DNA from: Deltaproteobacteria bacterium
GTDB taxonomy: Bacteria > Myxococcota > Myxococcia > SLRQ01
Direction of reading: 5' to 3'
Length of the DNA stretch: 58,288 nucleotides
NCBI GenBank assembly: GCA_029210625.1
Contig: JARGFU010000029.1
Coordinates: 1 to 58,288, forward strand
Part shown: positions 57,651-58,288 of the stretch, piece after piece
Position numbering within the stretch: position 1 is the first letter of the stretch
Layout: each line of letters begins with the position of its first letter
The notes under the pieces: generated by a model
Databases searched by the model: none
What the model was told of the DNA's origin: nothing
The model's input: the letters and a program-made list of their open reading frames with translations, nothing else
Program-made: the position numbers and the translations under genes

Positions 57651-58288
57651 ATGTCGACCCTCAAAGAAGCCGTCATCGTCTCCGCCGTGCGCACCCCGAT
57701 GGGCCGCGGCGTGAAGGGTGTCCTCAAGGACACCCGCCCCGACACCCTGGCCGCGATCGCCATCACCGGCGCGCTCGAGGCCGCCAAGGTCGATCCGGCC
57801 CTGGTCGAGGACGTGGTCCTCGGCTGCGCCATGCCCGAGGCCGAGCAGGGCCTCAACGTGGCCCGGATCGCCGCCTTCCACGCCGGCCTCCCCGACGAGG
57901 CCGCCGCCGTCACCATCAACCGCTTCTGCTCCTCCGGCGTCCAGGCCATCGCCATGGCCGCCGAGCGGATCATGGTGGGCTCGATCGACGTTGCCGTCGC
58001 CGGCGGGACCGAGTCGATGACCATCGTCCCGATGGGCGGGCACAAGTACTCGGTGAACCCCGACCTGCACGATCGCCGGCCCGAGACCTACGTCTCGATG
58101 GGCGTGACCGCCGAGAACGTCGCCAAGAAGTACGGCGTGAGCCGCGAGGACCAGGACGCCTTCGCCCTCAAGTCGCAGCAGAAGGCCGCGGCCGCCATGG
58201 AGGCGAAGCGCTTCGACGACGAGCTCGTCCCGGTGAAGACCCGGGTCTTCAAGGACGGCGAGTGGCACGAGATCACCGTCGACCAGGA
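57651..58288 (+). CDS. fadA: Acetyl-CoA acyltransferase (thiolase), 3' truncated by window
   Basis: The ATG at 57651 has AGGA 7 bases upstream. 212 residues are visible before the window ends. The N-terminal thiolase domain is clear: [33 protein letters not shown] (active-site Cys about residue 92), [15 protein letters not shown], and the [16 protein letters not shown] block. The catalytic His and second Cys lie beyond the end. The enzyme cleaves 3-ketoacyl-CoA to acetyl-CoA and a shortened acyl-CoA. With the FadN-type gene this forms a fadNA-like unit. Confidence 0.92.
   Translation, partial: MSTLKEAVIVSAVRTPMGRGVKGVLKDTRPDTLAAIAITGALEAAKVDPALVEDVVLGCAMPEAEQGLNVARIAAFHAGLPDEAAAVTINRFCSSGVQAIAMAAERIMVGSIDVAVAGGTESMTIVPMGGHKYSVNPDLHDRRPETYVSMGVTAENVAKKYGVSREDQDAFALKSQQKAAAAMEAKRFDDELVPVKTRVFKDGEWHEITVDQ

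Overview
The window is very GC-rich, densely packed, and looks like a chromosome segment of a gliding or surface-active member of the Myxococcota (former Deltaproteobacteria). Evidence: a near-canonical MglB/MglA polarity pair, a Glt/Agl-type gliding-motor gene set, several giant Cys/Asp-rich lipoproteins, TPR and FG-GAP surface proteins, and a TRAP transporter with a TatT-like lipoprotein. No tRNA, rRNA, CRISPR, IS element or phage gene was found.

Region 1 (1-20136, all + strand): the 3' end of dnaX is followed directly by recR, with no ybaB between them. Then come mglB-mglA and a long run of envelope genes: a conserved secreted protein, a TPR/coiled-coil protein, a giant TPR protein (GltD/AgmU-like), a TPR lipoprotein (GltE/AglT-like), a small secreted protein (GltF position), a TolQ/ExbB motor protein, two ExbD/TolR proteins, and a FHA-TM-TonB-like protein (GltG/PglI-like). 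A coiled-coil protein, a cyclic-nucleotide-binding protein and a FG-GAP/Ig-repeat surface protein follow. This places the polarity GTPase, its GAP, the proton-driven motor and the periplasmic trans-envelope parts side by side. The two ExbD paralogues differ at the key membrane acid: one keeps Asp, the other has Asn.

Region 2 (20137-33070): a secreted coiled-coil protein, an outer-membrane beta-barrel and an OPX lipoprotein (a likely polysaccharide export port). Next is a minus-strand block with a degenerate FHA-GGDEF protein, recA and comM. It is followed by a DUF4920/PepSY-TM pair, then a minus-strand block of a GT-C-like membrane protein, cinA, pgpA and pssA, with a divergent alpha/beta hydrolase.

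Region 3 (33178-46713): a 1495-residue Cys-rich repeat lipoprotein, an RluA-type pseudouridine synthase, a PEGA-domain protein, a DGDGATDC-repeat lipoprotein, a three-gene TRAP transporter operon and a bacteriohemerythrin.

Region 4 (46931-58288): cysK-cysE, then a minus-strand block (degenerate GAF-GGDEF, zinc-type alcohol dehydrogenase, amidohydrolase). A 455-bp regulatory region leads into a MATE efflux gene, followed by a ZIP metal transporter, a small Cys-rich lipoprotein, a FadN-type beta-oxidation protein and a truncated thiolase.

Most notable: the leader of the MATE gene has the architecture of a transcription attenuator. It contains a 38-codon leader ORF, a strong intrinsic terminator 28 bases before the start codon, and a perfect 11-bp antiterminator helix that competes with the terminator stem. 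A dispersed REP-like repeat made of a CCGGGAGA box plus NACGTG hexamers occurs at three places and is even translated as the tail of the MATE protein.
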